Assembly: GCF_000002985.6 (NCBI RefSeq)
Contig: NC_003283.11
Coordinates: 1,116,001-1,180,000, forward strand
Direction: 5' to 3'
Source: Caenorhabditis elegans
Lineage: Eukaryota; Nematoda; Chromadorea; Rhabditida; Rhabditidae
Length of the DNA: 64,000 nucleotides
The notes below the pieces were generated by a model. The model was not told the DNA's origin. It did not search any database and saw nothing but the letters and a program-made list of their open reading frames with translations. A program made the position numbers and the translations under genes. This document shows, piece after piece, positions 12,001 to 21,600 of the stretch; the stretch's first letter is position 1; each line of letters opens with the position of its first letter.

Positions 12001-13110
12001 TAGCATTCTCTACGGAATGCCGCCACATAATGGCATGCTTTGGAGGTAAGAATACATTATGAAAGAATTAAAGGTGTAGTACGAAATGATTAAACCGTTT
12101 TTTTTTATTCCAAGTAACCAAATTAATAAATATCAAAATAATTTCTTTTTTTTTTGTTGGAATTTTTCATTAAAGTTGCGCCAGTAGGGATTTTGTCTAA
12201 ATATACGCGAAATTATCCAAAACGGCCGAATATCATAAAAACACACTCCAAAAGTTTTTAGATTTTTCAAAATTTCCCGTCAAAGAAAAAATTAAAGTAT
12301 AAAAAAAACATTTTTTTTTGGTCGACTTCCAAAATTATGAGTGTCGAAAACTGAGTAATTGTCACTTTTTGACAGTGAATAAAAAGTTTTCAATTTTTTT
12401 TTGAAAGGTTTTATTATGATATTCGGTCATTTTGGCACCAGGCACCAAACCAGGGGTGTGCGGCAAATCTCTTTTTCCAATATTTGCCAAGCACGGCAAA
12501 TTCGGCAAATCTACTTTTTTTGAAATTTGCCGTGCTTAGCGAATGTGGCAAACGGCAAATTCGGCAAATTTTCCACACACCCCTGGTTTAAACAATTTCC
12601 TCACTGGCGCTACTCCACCTTTAAGAAAATTCGAAAAAAAAACCAATATTTTTTTTAATGCTTTATTAGACTTGGCCTGAATGTACTCAAAATTTGAAAT
12701 TTGGCCGTCTTGCCAATGCCGCAGCGGCTGGAAACTAGTCGGTCAAATTTCAAATTTTAACTAATTTAAGTCCATTTTTTGAACCGTCATAACTTTTTTT
12801 GGAGTAGTTTTCAAGAGGTTTAATTATGAAATTCGGTGTTTTCAGACAATTTTGAGTATAATAAATCATTTTAAAAAATTCGACTCAATGGGGTTTCAAA
12901 GCAATATCGTACAAAATTTGATACACAAAAATATTTGATGTCTACCAAAATATATACCTAAATCTAAATAACATTTTTTCCAGATTCCTCGCCAACCCAT
13001 TCCCTTTCGGAAACGCTCAAACCAGATCTTTCATCGGACCTAACAAATATCACCATTTCGGAGGCTACAATCACATGTATTCCTCGGGATTCGGTGGTCC
13101 AGTCTGGTAA
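6052..13110 (+). CDS. PB1-domain protein, 5 exons, 254 aa
   Basis: Exons 6052-6150, 7495-7731, 11067-11276, 11954-12045 and 12984-13110. All junctions have GT/AG and the frame stays open to TAA. The start is the first ATG after a strong acceptor (TTTTTACAG, 6036-6044), so the message may be trans-spliced or have an upstream untranslated exon. Residues about 6-85 resemble a PB1 fold: a basic first strand (KVKW, then KKYALRF) and an acidic loop (DQYGRQ, SSDKDV). PB1 domains pair with other PB1 domains in signalling and scaffold proteins, so the partner is unknown. The middle is Ser/Pro/Thr-rich, with many His and Met. The C-terminal 75 residues are Gly/Tyr/Phe-rich (YPYGGGY, HHFGGY) and probably disordered. 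Introns 1 and 3 carry repeats. The exon model is firm; the PB1 call rests on pattern only. Confidence 0.8.
6538..7018. repeat. T array (TAAGCC units) in intron 1 of the PB1 gene
   Basis: Degenerate GCCTAA/TTAGGC units, with variants such as TCTAAG, TCTACG and CATAAG. The array is interrupted by an insertion at 6858-7000. The flank before it (TCTGAATTCTCGATTTTTTTC) resembles the flank of the arrays at 25.28, 26.35 and 49.05 kb. Confidence 0.9.
6858..7000. mobile_element. R10 fold-back MITE inside the T array, TAA duplication
   Basis: 143 bp element with inverted ends TGGGGTTATTCAAGTAATGT and ACATTACTTGAAAAACCCCA. It is flanked by TAA at 6855-6857 and 7001-7003, which restores the GCCTAAGCC array when removed. 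Non-coding. The ends resemble the 56456-57034 element. Confidence 0.8.
7355..7375 (+). repeat. G15 tract
   Basis: Fifteen G in a row, one T, then five G, in intron 1 of the PB1 gene. A potential quadruplex former. Confidence 0.95.
8069..8416. repeat. R5 fold-back repeat
   Basis: Ends GGTGGTGTAGTCG and CGGCTACACCACCTTTAA. The interior shows GCTTTATTAGAC and its inverse GTCTAATAAAGC, and CAGCCGCTGCGACATTG. It lies in intron 2 of the PB1 gene. Confidence 0.8.
8880..9118. repeat. R6 fold-back repeat
   Basis: Left end GGTGGAGTACCAAAATCTGAG, right end CAGATTTCTGTACTCCACCTTT. It lies within intron 2 of the PB1 gene. Related to copies at 3.5-3.9 and 50.0-50.4 kb. Confidence 0.75.
10044..10282 (+). 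repeat. R2 repeat, complete copy
   Basis: Left TIR CACGGATTTCTGGCTTCCC, right TIR GAGGAAGGCCAGAACCCCGTG, 239 bp. The minus-strand open frame at 9944-10336 runs through it and is not a gene. Confidence 0.85.
10660..10886. repeat. R4 CGGCAAATTTGCCG-type palindrome
   Basis: Bounded by CAGGGGTGTGCGGCAAA and TTTGCCGCATACCCCTGG, with alternating GGCAAATT and AATTTGCCG units. Intron 2 of the PB1 gene. Confidence 0.8.
11347..11529. mobile_element. R1 fold-back MITE
   Basis: Ends ACGTGGTGTCAGGC and CCTGACACCACGT. The interior arms are GATCTACAAAAAATGCGGGA and TCCCGCACTTTTTGTAGATC around a TGCTGACGTCACATTT centre. The outside flank is itself palindromic (TCCAAAGCCTTT near 11320 and AAAGGCTTTGGA near 11548). 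It sits just after exon 3 of the PB1 gene. Confidence 0.85.
12169..12624. repeat. R3 repeat with nested R4 insertion
   Basis: Starts TTAAAGTTGCGCCAGTAGGG and ends CACTGGCGCTACTCCACCTTTAA. An R4 element occupies about 12449-12590. Intron 4 of the PB1 gene. Confidence 0.8.
12449..12590. mobile_element. R4 element nested in R3
   Basis: Bounded by CCAGGGGTGTGCGGCAAAT and its inverse CCACACACCCCTGG. The two halves of the R3 host resume on either side. Confidence 0.75.
12640..12880. repeat. R5 repeat, degenerate
   Basis: GCTTTATTAGACTTGG near 12660 and GAGTATAATAAATC near 12850, with CGCAGCGGCTGGAAACTAG between. The terminal repeats are eroded. Confidence 0.6.
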
Positions 13111-13333
13111 ATTTCAATCGATCAGAACTCGAACAATTTTTGAGCCATATCTTCTTTTTTCTCTCTCTTTTTTTGCACAAAACTTCAGTTTTCATTTTAA
13201 TGTGTACATATTCTGAGCATTCTTGCTAAAAACCAATTCATCTGTGTGTCACCACTACTATCATTACTACTAGTCGGCAAACAATATATGCTTGGGTTCT
13301 GTTTTATTTGCAATTTATATATTTTTGCATCCT

Positions 13334-13339
13334 AATAAA
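13334..13339 (+). terminator. poly(A) signal of the PB1 gene
   Basis: AATAAA, 224 bases after the TAA, followed by a T-rich stretch. Confidence 0.6.
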
Positions 13340-13452
13340 AGTGATATGTTGATAAGAAATTTTTTACCTTCAGAAAATACAACCAAGTGTTAACTATTCA
13401 CGTAGACGCAGCAAGGCCTGTTTGCTTTCATTTTGGTCAATACCTACCAGGG

Positions 13453-13634
13453 GTCAGGCTTATGCTTAAGTTTAGGCTTAGGCTTAGGCTTCGGCTTAGG
13501 CTTAGGCTCAGTCTTAGGCTTAGGCTTAGGCTTCGGCTGAGGATTAGGTTTAGGCTAAGACTTAGGCTCAGTCTCAGGCTTAGGCTTAGGCTGAGGCTTA
13601 GGCTGAGGCCTAGGCTTAGGCTTAGGCTGAGCAG
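13453..13634. repeat. T array (TTAGGC units)
   Basis: TTAGGC on the plus strand with many CTTCGG and CTCAGT variants. It lies 3' of the PB1 gene. The 91-codon Leu/Arg frame through it is array sequence. It is followed by GCAGGGGGTGGGAG, the inverse of the GCCACCC-type flank of other arrays. Confidence 0.9.
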
Positions 13635-14178
13635 GGGGTGGGAGAAAAAAAAACAAAAATAATTACAGAAAATTTAAGAAATCAGAAATTGTCCAAAAAA
13701 CGCCAAAAAAAGTTATATTTTTTCTCGTTTTCTAATTGTACCTGAAAATCAGATCCGCAGTGCATAGCACTTGAAGAACGGATCGTCCTTTAATCCTTTA
13801 AAGGTATTGAGAAAATATTTATTTACTAGAGAAATTTTAGTTTTTATGATGTTTTTCGTTTTATTTTTGTTGTGAAAAAATGCTTGGCGAGTTTTGAAAA
13901 TTTCTGGCAAAAGTTTTATTGTTATTCGCTTTTTTTTTAAATCATAATTTATTGGTAAAAAATCTCAATTTCTAAGAAAAATTTTCCATCTTTTCAGAAA
14001 GTTACTAAAAAAATATTCATTGAATTTACATACGATTACGAGAACGGATTTGAAAATATTCTATAAAACTTTTATAATGCTCCTGGCATATTGGTATGAA
14101 ACATGTTTATATGTAGCTATAATATTTATTTAAGCCGGGAGATATCACAATAAGCATGAAAATACTCTAACAAAACAC
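13635..14178. other. intergenic between convergent genes
   Basis: AT-rich with no gene seen. TTTATT at 14125-14130 is a minus-strand AATAAA, a plausible poly(A) signal for the cathepsin gene that ends at 14179. Confidence 0.5.
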
Positions 14179-15899
14179 CTAGTTACGTCGATTCAAGTCC
14201 GGCATCCCGGCGACCGCAGCACTCTCGATACCACATTCATCGACCCCTCTCAAAATCCTGAAGTAGCCTTTCTCGCCCCACACTGTATTCCAGGAGTTGG
14301 CCGCGAGCCAATACGGTGTACCATTGTCGACTCCCCAGCCAAGCATCTTCACTGCATGCCCACCAAGTTCTCCTCCAGCGACATGTGTGTAGATCCCGGT
14401 TTTGTATAGGTAGAAGTCCTCGTAGACAATGAATCCGACTTCTACTGGTCCGTGAGCCAGAATTTCGGTTTGAATTTGCTTCGCGCTCCGACCAATTGCA
14501 TATGCACTTGCGCCTGAAAAATGTCAACCCTTATAGTAAATTTTAGGTTAGGTCAACCAACCAAAATGCTTATCCTGGTCATATGGAATCGGGTAGGAGT
14601 TGTTTCCAGTGCAGTGATGCTCACACTTTGGAGTATCAGAGATTTTCATAGGGCACTCAGGCCATGTAACTCCGTCGATAGTTTCGCCGCATGGAGCAAT
14701 TGAATATGGCTTGCATCCATATTGCGACTCAAAGGATCCTCCGGTGACTAGTCCGTTCTTGACCCAATATCGCCATGCTTGGATTGGATAACCACCCTCA
14801 CATCTGAAATTTGTAGAGTGATGTCTTAGAAGTCTTAGAAGCGCCAGTAGGGGAAATTATTAAAAATCACTCCTAGGGTGCCAAAATGACTAAAAAATTC
14901 TAGTAGAAACCTGATCAAAAAATTTTGCAAAATTTTTTGAATATTATTATCTGAAACATGAGTAGAGCATAAAATTCAAAGGCACAAAAAAATTTTTTTT
15001 TTTCGGGCAGACTAGGGCTCCCATGAAGTCGCCGACGCCGGCTTAACGGCGTCAACCACGCCCCATGTATCCGATTGTATTCTGCAGTGCGAAACCCCGA
15101 ACGTGTCGGCCGCTTCCAAATAACTACCTTTTCGCGCTATGTTGCGCACACACCAAGCTACCCGTTTCACGTCAAGCTGCGAAACCCCGAACGTGTCGGC
15201 CGTTTCCAAATTATTACTTGTCACACCACTTTGCGCACACACCAAGCTACTTATTTCACGCCAAGCTGCGGAACCCGAACGTGTCGGCCGCTTCCAAATA
15301 ATCACCTATCGCATTTCATTGCACACAAACAACGTCGGTGTGAGGCCGGCCGGTAAGTGGCCTGTGTGAGGCCCGCATTTCGCGCCTCAGCTGGGAGCCC
15401 TACGTCAGACTATTTCACAATCATTCACATCAATACTAAATTTTTCGCTACCTTATCAACTTACTCACCCATCGCCGCAGTTAAATTTTCCCGTGCAACA
15501 CGTGAGTATGTCCTCAGCAGAAAGCAAAGTATTCACATCTCCGTTAGACGCGATACATGTTCTGTCAGAAATAGCCTCAGCTGCAGCGACGGCCCAACAA
15601 GATCCACAATGAGATTGATCTCGAATGTTGTTCACTGAAATGCATTGAGGCCAGTGATCACGTACATCATAGCTGTCTGGAATCGAGTCTGCGGTTTCAG
15701 CCAACTTGATATCTTTGTCCAAATGTGCAGCCACATGCTCAACTTTCATCAGGTTTTTCACCTCGAATGGAGTAGTATAGTGCTCAGCGGTCCACAGTTT
15801 TTGAGCAGAGTTTATATGATTGATAAATAGTTTATTTCTCGGAAGTACTACAGCAGAAGCAGCAAGTATAAATAGCAGAGACGGAAGTAGTTTCAGCAT
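14179..15899 (-). CDS. cathepsin B-like cysteine protease, 335 aa
   Basis: Exons, in transcript order: 15899-15469, 14803-14562 and 14513-14179; the exon pattern is the same as in the neighbouring cpr-5. A lysosomal or secreted papain-family (C1A) protease, made as a preproenzyme. It has an N-terminal signal peptide ([18 protein letters not shown]), a propeptide, then the mature domain starting near the YDVRDHWP region. The active site is complete: Gln and Cys in DQSHCGSCW, His in [11 protein letters not shown], Asn in ANSWNTVWG. The paired Cys of the occluding-loop region and the HFG before the last exon are as in worm cathepsin B. A GC-rich R9 repeat fills much of intron 1. An ACTGATAA site upstream (15952-15959) suggests intestinal expression. 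From memory it corresponds to W07B8.4; not checked. Confidence 0.9.
14828..14970. repeat. R3 fragment
   Basis: AGCGCCAGTAGGGGAAATT and GGTGCCAAAATGAC mark a left-arm fragment of R3 in intron 1 of the cathepsin gene. Confidence 0.6.
15013..15404. repeat. R9 GC-rich element with about 89 bp tandem units
   Basis: Bounded by CTAGGGCTCCCAT and CTGGGAGCCCTA. Inside are three tandem units of about 88-90 bp, each with GAACGTGTCGGCCG (15101, 15191, 15279) and ACACACCAAGCTAC. Related to 33251-33605. The overlapping open frames on both strands come from the repeat. Confidence 0.8.
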
Positions 15900-15951
15900 C
15901 TTTCGAAAAATAATGAAAATAAGTTGTGGTGAGGTCTTAAATGAAGTTTTG

Positions 15952-15959
15952 TTATCAGT
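15952..15959 (-). promoter_or_regulatory. GATA-type site upstream of cathepsin B gene
   Basis: Reads ACTGATAA on the minus strand, 53 bases upstream of the ATG. This is the extended form of the site bound by worm intestinal GATA factors (known biology). Its use here is inferred. Confidence 0.55.
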
Positions 15960-16029
15960 TGAGTTGAGGGAAATTGTTTGTTCCGTCCATTCTACACTGA
16001 GTCAGAGTTTATTAGTATCCTGTTATATG

Positions 16030-16620
16030 TTTTAGGTCAAATTGATTTTTTGAACAATTTAATTTCATAGATTTGATTTAAACCGCCTATAACTATAAAT
16101 GTTTGGAAGTGAATCAGAGCGAATTTCACAAATAATTTCTCGAATAAAGAGCACAGGCTAACTGAAAATCGGCCCAATGACCATTCCGGGCTGTTCTTTT
16201 TGTTCGCCAGTTAGCCGTCTGTAGTTTCGATAAGAGGCAGGCGCGGGTTCAAAGTCTGATGGCCTGCCTGACACCTGATCACCGAAAGCGGGCCTCCTCG
16301 CTTCAATTCTACAGGCATGAAATCAAAGATTTGGGGTCTACGCAACGCTCACTTTTTGGGTTCAGAGCCATATTATACAAAAGGCGCGGCGCGTGGCAGG
16401 CGGAGGTAGCCGCAAGGTGTCCGCAACATGGCAGCCTGCACGGGTTCCCTAGTCCGCGGTTTGTCTGCTGCCGTCAGGCCGGTTTTGAGCAAATCCGCTC
16501 CGTCTCCCACCCTTCTCGTAAAAGTTCGACCGGCCAATTTTTTTCAGCCAATTACAGAGATACTGAAAAACGAGGTTATACTTTAAATAATATCATAGCA
16601 AATTATAAAATATTTATCAT
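16030..16620. other. intergenic, GC-rich block of unknown nature
   Basis: About 16150-16545 is unusually GC-rich for the window (GGCAGGCGCGGGTTCAAAG, GGCGCGGCGCGTGGCAGGCG). It has a pair of near-inverse segments (CAGGCTAACTGAAAATCGG and GCCAGTTAGCC). It contains one B-box-like GGTTCAAAG but no tRNA fold that I could draw. It could be a diverged transposon. No coding family recognised. Confidence 0.4.
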
Positions 16621-16685
16621 CATTTCATAATATACACATGGAAATCTCCCTGAAGAATTATTTTAAAAAAGTTCCGATAGCAGCC

Positions 16686-17954
16686 TTAGTTGTGACGAGC
16701 CAAGTCTGGAATTCCGGCAACAGCCGAGTGCTCGATTCCACACTCGTTGAGTCCACGAATGATACGGAAGTATCCCTTCTCTCCCCAGGCGACGTTCCAC
16801 GAGTTGGCGACAAGCCAGTATGGGGTTCCGTTGTCGACTCCCCATCCGAGGATCTTGACGGCGTGTCCTCCGAGGGAGGCTCCGGCGGTGTGTACGTACA
16901 CTCCAGTGGTGTATTGGTAGAAGTCCTCGTAGACGGTGAAGGCAACCTCGATTGGTCCGTTCGTAAGAATCTCGGTCTGGATTTGCTCGACCTTCTTTCC
17001 GACGGCGTAGGCGGTAGATCCTAGAACTTCATAGTGTTAACCAGCGCCGCTTACACGTGTAAACTCACCAAAGTGCTTATCCTGAAGATATGGGGTGGCG
17101 TAGTTGTTCTTGGAAGTGCAGGAGTCGACACACTTTGGAGTTGGCTCGGTGTCTTCTGGGCATGCTGGCCACTTGACGCCGTTCACAGTCTCGCCGCATG
17201 GAGCGATCGAGTATGGCTTGCATCCGAACTGGGTCTCGTAGGATCCTCCGGTGACGAGACCGTGCTTGACCCACCACTTCCATGCCTGGATTGGGTAACC
17301 TCCTTCGCAACTGGAAAAAAATGGTTTTGAAAGCAACTGTGAGTCCATGCCGATCACTGTGTTCTTATCAGCAAGAACTTTCGATTTTGGAGATTAAAAC
17401 TACGGCGCTAGAGATCATTTTGTCATAAACGGAATTTGTCGATTCTTATCGTTTTTGTGTAGACGCGTAGTTTTCAAATCAGAATCGGAGCCTTACCCAT
17501 TTCCGCAGCTGAACATTCCGGTGCAGCACGAGAGCAGATCTTCAGATGAGAGCAAAGTGTTAACGGCTCCATTGGAGGCAATGCATGTTCTGTCGGAGAT
17601 AGCTTCAGCAGCGGCGAACGCCCAGCAGGAACCGCAGTCAGATTGATCTCTAATGTTATTGATGGACATGCAGTTTGGCCATTGATCACGAGCATCGAAG
17701 TGGTCTGGAATAGCGTCGGAGACCTCAGTAGCGACAATATCCTCATCCTTGTGTGGCACCAAATACTTAACATCCATCAGCTTCTTGGTGATCTTCTCCT
17801 TTGGAATGACTTGATGTCCAGCGGTCCAAAGCTTTTGGGCAGAGTTGACATAGTCGATCAAAGCTTGTCCAGTGAGAGCTGGGGCTTCACGGTGTCCAGG
17901 AATCACCACAGCCGAGGCAGCAGCCACGAGAAGAATAGCGGAGAGCTTCCACAT
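16686..17954 (-). CDS. cpr-5: cathepsin B-like cysteine protease CPR-5, 344 aa
   Basis: Exons, in transcript order: 17954-17497, 17310-17069 and 17020-16686. Signal peptide [17 protein letters not shown], propeptide to about residue 80, then the mature C1A protease domain (FDARDQWP onward). The catalytic residues are intact: Gln and Cys in DQSDCGSCW, His in [11 protein letters not shown], Asn in ANSWNVAWG. The length of 344 aa agrees with what I remember of C. elegans CPR-5. Codon use is strongly biased towards worm-optimal codons (GTC, CTC, GGA, AAG), more than in its two neighbours, which suggests high expression. Two ACTGATAA sites lie within 90 bases upstream, fitting a gut-lumen or lysosomal digestive enzyme. 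It shares exon phases with both flanking paralogues, so this is a local gene family. Confidence 0.93.
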
Positions 17955-18018
17955 TATGAGAGAAGTGTCTGCGAAGGTTCGCGTCTAATGCTCATTAAGT
18001 AGTCGGTACGCATCATTC

Positions 18019-18039
18019 TTATCAGTTAATTTTATCAGT
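18019..18039 (-). promoter_or_regulatory. paired GATA-type sites upstream of cpr-5
   Basis: TTATCAGT at 18019-18026 and again at 18032-18039, that is, two ACTGATAA copies on the gene strand 13 bp apart and 65-85 bases before the ATG. Arrangement and distance fit an intestinal promoter. Occupancy is inferred. Confidence 0.6.
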
Positions 18040-18181
18040 ATCTTTTTTAAGAATTAAAAATTAAAAGGAATGTGACGTAAATGAGTCGCGCGCCAAATAT
18101 ACTTTCACTTGTCGGAATAGATCATTGATGTAAACATTTTTTAATACTGTAAAAATTCTAAGGGGATTAGGAATTAGGGAT

Positions 18182-18418
18182 GAGCCTAATACCTAAGCTT
18201 AATGCCTAAGCCTAAGCCTGAGCCTAAGCATAAGCATAAGCATAAGCATAAGCAAAAGCATAAGCATAAGCATAAGCGTAAACCAAAGCGTACGCCTAAG
18301 CCTAACTCTAAGCCTAAGCCTACGCCTAAGCCTATGCCTAAGCCTAAGCCTAAGCATAAACCTAAGCCGAAGCACAAGCCTAAGCCTAAGAATAAGCTTA
18401 AAAGTAGGCATAAGCCTA
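18182..18418. repeat. T array (TAAGCC units) between divergent cathepsin genes
   Basis: Degenerate TAAGCC/CATAAG units, including a run of AAGCATAAGCATAAGC near 18224-18275. It reads Lys/Pro in one frame and Leu/Gly or Leu/Arg in others; none is a gene. Confidence 0.9.
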
Positions 18419-18587
18419 GTCCAGAATTATTAAAGCAGATTTTATGAAAATCCATGAATTTTAGTAGAGCTGCATAAAATTTACTTTGAAGCAATTTTGT
18501 TAATCATTGTTCACCGAATAAGCTCCGCTTGCATTTCTTTTTGGATAATATGATGTAAATTTTCTGAACTTTGCAACTTCAAATCAA

Positions 18588-18594
18588 TGATAAG
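18588..18594 (+). promoter_or_regulatory. GATA-type site upstream of cathepsin-like gene
   Basis: TGATAAG 32 bases before the ATG at 18626. Confidence 0.45.
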
Positions 18595-18625
18595 AAAGCA
18601 TTGAATCAATCATTTCTAACCCGAA

Positions 18626-21600
18626 ATGCGGAAAATATTGATTTGCCTGATCGGAGTCCTATTTCAAGCCGATGGAGTACCACCTTCAGGTTTTTTTACA
18701 AATTGTATTTCTAGATTGAAAGCAATATTTTCAGAAATTGACCGGATAATTCATTATGTGAATTCGCAAAAAACTACTTGGACTGCTGGGATTCCTGCTC
18801 TGAGCCGGAATTCTATGCTGAAAACTCTTGTCACAGACGCTGCAACTATAGGATTCAAAATCCAGAATTTCGGGGTGTCACAAGCAAATTCCGATCTATC
18901 TCCTTCATTTGATGCGAGAGAACGTTGGCCGGAGTGCATGTCAATTCCACAGATCAACGATATTTCAGAATGTAGTGAGTTTTGCTTTAAATTCCAGAAT
19001 ATGAACGGTAATGGCCTAAATTTTTCAGAGACAAGTTGGGCGTTCGCAGCAGCCGAATCAATGTCTGACAGGCTTTGCATTAATTCCGGAGGATTTAAAA
19101 ATACCATTTTATCCGCTGAAGAACTTTTGAGTTGTTGCACGGGAATGTTTTCCTGTGGGGAAGGGTGAGGTGTAGTTGCACGTCTCTACAGGTCCAGTGA
19201 TCCTGTCAAAATTTAGAAGCGGATGGCAGGCAGGCAGGCAAACCTGGAGGCGTGTCTGCCTACCAACAAAAGTTTGCGAAGAAAAGTCTCTATCTTATCA
19301 ACTTTCAAAATTTTTAAAGCTCGTAAATTTTTCAACATTGAGAAATGTATATTTAATCAATTTTCTTGCGGCGCGTGATGCAAATTTGAGAAAAAAGTGC
19401 AACAACTGCAAAATTGTTTGATTAAACGCAGACGTGCTTTTTATTAAAGGTGGAGTAGCGCCAGTGGGGAAAATGTTAAAAACTATTTATATGGTGCCAA
19501 AATGACCGAATATCATAATAAAACGTTTCGAAAAATTTTTGAACTTTTTTTATTTACTGTCAGAAAGTGACAATTACTCAGTTTTTGCCACTCATAATTT
19601 TGGAAGTCGACCAAAAAAAAAATGTTTTTCCTACATTTTTTATACTTTAATTTTGTTTTAATTATTTATATTATAACATTGTAGGGGTCGAAATATGCGA
19701 CAATGCTTTGGATTTCCTTAAAAACTCATATTTTTCAAAATTGTGGGAATTTGCCAAAACTTTGGCCGGAAATTATTAGGTCACCAAACCATCTGTAAAC
19801 TATTTTTACACATAAAAATTATTTGAGTTTGAAATTTGAATCTCAAGAAATATTCAAACAACTCAAAAATTATCCGAAAAAGATCTAGAATTTTCGACAA
19901 AAATTTTTTTGAAGATTTTTTGACGACCAACCAAAAAAAATTTTTTTGGACGGATTTTTTTTCCAAACGTAGTTTTCTAATAATGTATTCTAAACAAAGC
20001 AAAATCCGCACACAAACCTCAATTCAAAGCTGAAAAGAAGCGAGATCAGAAAAATGCCTGAAAAAATTGGCTCCGAGTTAGGACTGGGGTGGTCAAAAAA
20101 TTTTGTGACTGTTTTCAAATGAAAGATCATGGTCAATAACTCAAATTATCAAAGTTTCATAAAAATCGCTACTCAGCGAACAAAGTTATGATTTTTGATC
20201 CGGAACTTATTTGGTGACCTAATATTAACAATCAGAAATTTTTTTGGAGTGTTTTATTATGATATTTGGTCGTTTTGGATCATTATAAATGTATTTAGAT
20301 AAAATCCCCATTTTATATGTTTAAAAAATTATCAGATCAGGAGAATGCCTACTGTTCAGCATAATAATGCAAAAAGATCCCACTGTTTCAGGTGTGAAGG
20401 CGGGAACCCATTCAAAGCTTGGCAGTATATTCAGAAACACGGTATTCCTACCGGAGGATCCTATGAATCGCAGTTTGGATGTAAACCTTACTCTATACCT
20501 CCATGCGGAAAAACTGTTGGCAATGTGACCTACCCAGCGTGTACAAATACTACATCACCTACTCCGAGTTGTGAGAAAAAGTGTACTTCACGAATCGGAT
20601 ACCCAATTGATATTGATAAAGATCGGCATTATGGTATCATCGAGATAATATTTTTGTTAAAGCTTTTGAGAAATTGTGTATTGCAGGAGTTTCTGTGGAT
20701 CAACTTCCAAATAGTCAAATAGAAATTCAAAGTGACGTCATGCTAAATGGGCCGATCCAGGCAACTTTTGAGGTTTACGACGATTTTCTTCAATATACGA
20801 CGGGAATTTATGTGCATTTGACTGGCAACAAACAGGGTCACTTGTCAGTTAGAATTATTGGCTGGGGAGTTTGGCAAGGTGTTCCTTATTGGCTATGCGC
20901 AAACTCTTGGGGAAGGCAGTGGGGAGAGAATGGTAAGTACTGTTCGATAACTGTATGCAATCGTTTCCATCTTAAAGAAGGAGTATCTTCAATGTGGAAA
21001 TTGTTTTAAAATGTAGTATTTGTACTCAAACTTCCAGTTATTGCAAAAGAAAAACGGAAAAAATCCGTTGACATTCAGCATTTAGCCGTTGAAATCGACG
21101 AAAGTGGCTGAAAGTAGCTGAATTTGAATTTCGCGCGCATATGAATCCTAAGTAGGGGTGGCGATAGGTCGCAACAGGTCGACCTGGCTATTTCACAGCA
21201 GCTTCACCAACAATCCAATCATAATTTTGAATATAAAAATTAAATTAGCATGGCTCCCTTACTCGAATTTTCTTTCAAGGTCGACACTTTATTCATTGAG
21301 GTCGCAAGTAGAGGTGGCGATAGTTCGCAACAGGTCGGCCTATCGCCACCCCTAATCCTAAGCCATATTCGTTCTCCAAAATTTTGATTTAAATGTAATT
21401 AATTCGAACTTTAATTTGTTTTTCGTTTTCAAAAAGTTTAAGAAAATTGAGACAAAGGAATTGTATAAAATACTTATTAGGTCTCCAAATAAGTTCCGGG
21501 TCAAAAATCATAACTTCTTTCGCCTTTTATCGATTTTTTTGAAACTGTGGGAATTTATGTTATCAACTATGATCTTTCATTTTGATATGGTCACAAAAAT

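Noticed and set aside
15065..15369. four overlapping open frames of 76-97 codons
   Set aside because: They are three frames of the same 89-bp tandem unit of R9, inside a cathepsin intron.
16230..16300. possible tRNA or tRNA-derived element (GCGGGTTCAAAG)
   Set aside because: Only a B-box-like word is present. I could not draw acceptor, D and anticodon stems around it.
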